Source: Bacteroidia bacterium (GTDB taxonomy: Bacteria > Bacteroidota > Bacteroidia > J057). From it: a stretch of 64,000 nucleotides of DNA. This document shows, piece after piece, positions 62,566 through 64,000 of the stretch; position 1 is the first letter of the stretch, and each line of letters opens with the position of its first letter. The stretch covers positions 8,100,023 to 8,164,022 of the forward strand of contig JAWPMV010000001.1 in NCBI GenBank assembly GCA_033391075.1, given 5' to 3'. The position numbers were made by a program, and so were the translations under genes. Under the pieces are notes generated by a model. The model saw only the letters and a list, made by a program, of their open reading frames with translations, was not told where the DNA came from and searched no databases.

Positions 62566-64000
62566 ATGAATATGAAAGCCTTATTACCCATACTAATCCT
62601 AAGCTTTTTTCTTTTGGAAAGCGCCCACGGCCAAATCCGAAAGAAGAACGCCAGTAGCCAAACCCTGGTAGTAAAGACCCCCAAAAAGAAAAAGGAGGCC
62701 AATATTCAGGAAACCAAAATCATTTGGATTTCCCCGGACAGAAAAACGAAACTGAGCGAAACCGTCCAGATCAAGGCCCGCATAGAGTCTAAGGAAAAAG
62801 TGTTTCAGGATCAGGTGAGTGTCTTGCTCAACAATGAAAAGCAGGGAGCCAAAGGAGAGGTCGTCGGATTTAAAGCCGTTGCGAGTGATAAACAGGAACT
62901 CAACTTTGAAACCGAAGTAGTCTTAAAGGAAGGCGTGAATAAGCTGGAGATTGTCATGAAGGCAAAAGATGGGCAAGTGTATAAATCCTACCCCAAGGTA
63001 TTGATCAGGGACGGCGAAGATATCTCCGAACTTACGCCCGATGCCAATGACGGAAGTAAGGGAATCTTCTGGGAAAAACCTTTGTGGACCAGCAGTGCAT
63101 TAGTGGTGGATGAACGCCAATTCCAATTGCAGGTGCTGATCAATTCTCCGGTAGCCCTCAAGAAAACCGATGTCTACATCCTACGTCAGGGCATTCAGAA
63201 AATCAAACCTTCGCCTGATTCCAAATTGATTCGGATTGGACCTGCCAAATACCAGTTTAGCAGTACGCTTCAGTTGCAGGAGGAAGGGATCAACGAATTT
63301 CGGGTAAAGATTTCCGGAGCCATTGCGGGCAGTATGGAGTCAGAAGCCCTTATGCTGAACTTCACTCCGCATCGCCCCAACATCCATTTGCTTTCCATCG
63401 GTACCCAGACAAATCTGGATTATACCATGAAAGATGCCGGTGACTTCGCCGCCTGTTTTGAACCTCAATCCAAAGACCAGGGAGGCCGACTCTTCAATCA
63501 AGTAAATACCGAGGTGCTGCTGGGAAAAGAGGCATCCTCCATCAACATCAAAAAAAGCATAGAGAAGCTGGAGGCTAAGTACAAAGCCGGAAACATCGGA
63601 AAGAAAGATATAATCCTATTGTACATCTCTTCTCACGGTTTTTTGGATGAAAGGCGTCGACTTCGCATCCAGGGAGATGACTACGATCCCTCTACTTACC
63701 GAACTACTTCCATTTCCTATGAACGAGACATCATTGAAGTACTCGAAGCCATTCCCTGCAAGAAATTGATTTTCATCGATGCCTGTTACAGCGGAGGAGC
63801 AAAAGGAAACAATGAAGATGTCGACTATCAGTTGGAGGAGCTGAACAAAGTTTTGAAAGGCTTTACCACGGTAGTTTCCAGCCAGGGAGACGAGGCTTCT
63901 TATGAGGATGTGCAGTGGGAGAATGGGGCTTTTACGGAAGCCATTTTAGAAGGCCTCGCTCAGCAACGCGCAAATAAAGACGGTAACTCTTTTATCACCA
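62566..64000 (+). CDS. Exported caspase-fold (C14-like) protease, 3' end off the window
   Basis: At least 478 residues; starts 4 bp after member I. A signal peptide (KALLPILILSFFLLESAHGQ) is followed by two Ig-like modules (about 50-150 and 170-270) and a caspase p20-like domain from about 272: PNIHLLSIG, catalytic His357 in LLYISSHGFLD, catalytic Cys407 in LIFIDACYSGG, then TTVVSSQGDEASYED and ENGAFTEAILEGL. Both catalytic residues are present. Unlike most bacterial metacaspases it is predicted to be exported, so it would act in the periplasm or at the surface. It closes the visible part of the paralogue operon. Confidence 0.88.
   Translation, partial: MNMKALLPILILSFFLLESAHGQIRKKNASSQTLVVKTPKKKKEANIQETKIIWISPDRKTKLSETVQIKARIESKEKVFQDQVSVLLNNEKQGAKGEVVGFKAVASDKQELNFETEVVLKEGVNKLEIVMKAKDGQVYKSYPKVLIRDGEDISELTPDANDGSKGIFWEKPLWTSSALVVDERQFQLQVLINSPVALKKTDVYILRQGIQKIKPSPDSKLIRIGPAKYQFSSTLQLQEEGINEFRVKISGAIAGSMESEALMLNFTPHRPNIHLLSIGTQTNLDYTMKDAGDFAACFEPQSKDQGGRLFNQVNTEVLLGKEASSINIKKSIEKLEAKYKAGNIGKKDIILLYISSHGFLDERRRLRIQGDDYDPSTYRTTSISYERDIIEVLEAIPCKKLIFIDACYSGGAKGNNEDVDYQLEELNKVLKGFTTVVSSQGDEASYEDVQWENGAFTEAILEGLAQQRANKDGNSFIT

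Overview
The window comes from a Bacteroidota chromosome. Signs of this are a promoter of the TTTG / TAnnTTTG type, a Por-type (T9SS) C-terminal sorting domain, a Bat-type VWA/TPR pair, lipoproteins with PKD domains, and a VirE-like primase-helicase. I cannot name the genus from sequence alone.

Layout. (1) 1-9954, all minus strand, housekeeping: a TetR-controlled tripartite RND efflux operon (tetR, tolC, adaptor, permease cut by the window edge), a BatB/BatE-like pair, and two large oligopeptide ABC permeases. (2) 10108-10465: tRNA-Ser(GCT), tRNA-Pro(TGG) and tRNA-Arg(TCT), with terminator-like hairpins between them. (3) 10454-32284: a 21.8-kb integrative element in the 3' end of tRNA-Arg, bounded by a 15-bp direct repeat. 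It carries a tyrosine integrase next to attL, an IS3-family and an IS256-family element, a methyltransferase / acyltransferase / six-TM histidine kinase operon, a variable cargo zone, a primase-helicase operon with a divergent repressor, and a sigma factor plus PAS-LuxR regulator next to attR. No relaxase, T4SS or capsid gene is visible, so it resembles a mobilisable or satellite island. In the cargo zone, a small-membrane-protein gene and the tails of two fixed genes occur three times, separating three AT-rich cargo blocks. One block holds a HEPN-motif protein and a PD-(D/E)XK-like protein, a likely defence pair. (4) 32485-38751, minus strand: a three-gene unit of a CHAT-fold protease and two STAND-type NTPases, a plausible sensor/protease suicide or signalling system. 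(5) 39457-64000, plus strand: a T9SS-exported beta-propeller protein, then a tightly packed run of 15 genes for exported proteins. Nine belong to one divergent paralogous family with the signature YYYLP...RLS..DG.P.F.F..Y, which I cannot match to a named family. Between and after them lie a permuted papain-fold protein, two PKD lipoproteins, two unknown exported proteins and, last, an exported caspase-fold protease that runs off the window.

The strongest candidate for an undescribed system is region 5: a large co-oriented locus of exported paralogues with two different cysteine-protease folds, beside a CHAT/STAND unit. The second is the repeat-bounded cargo zone of the integrative element.
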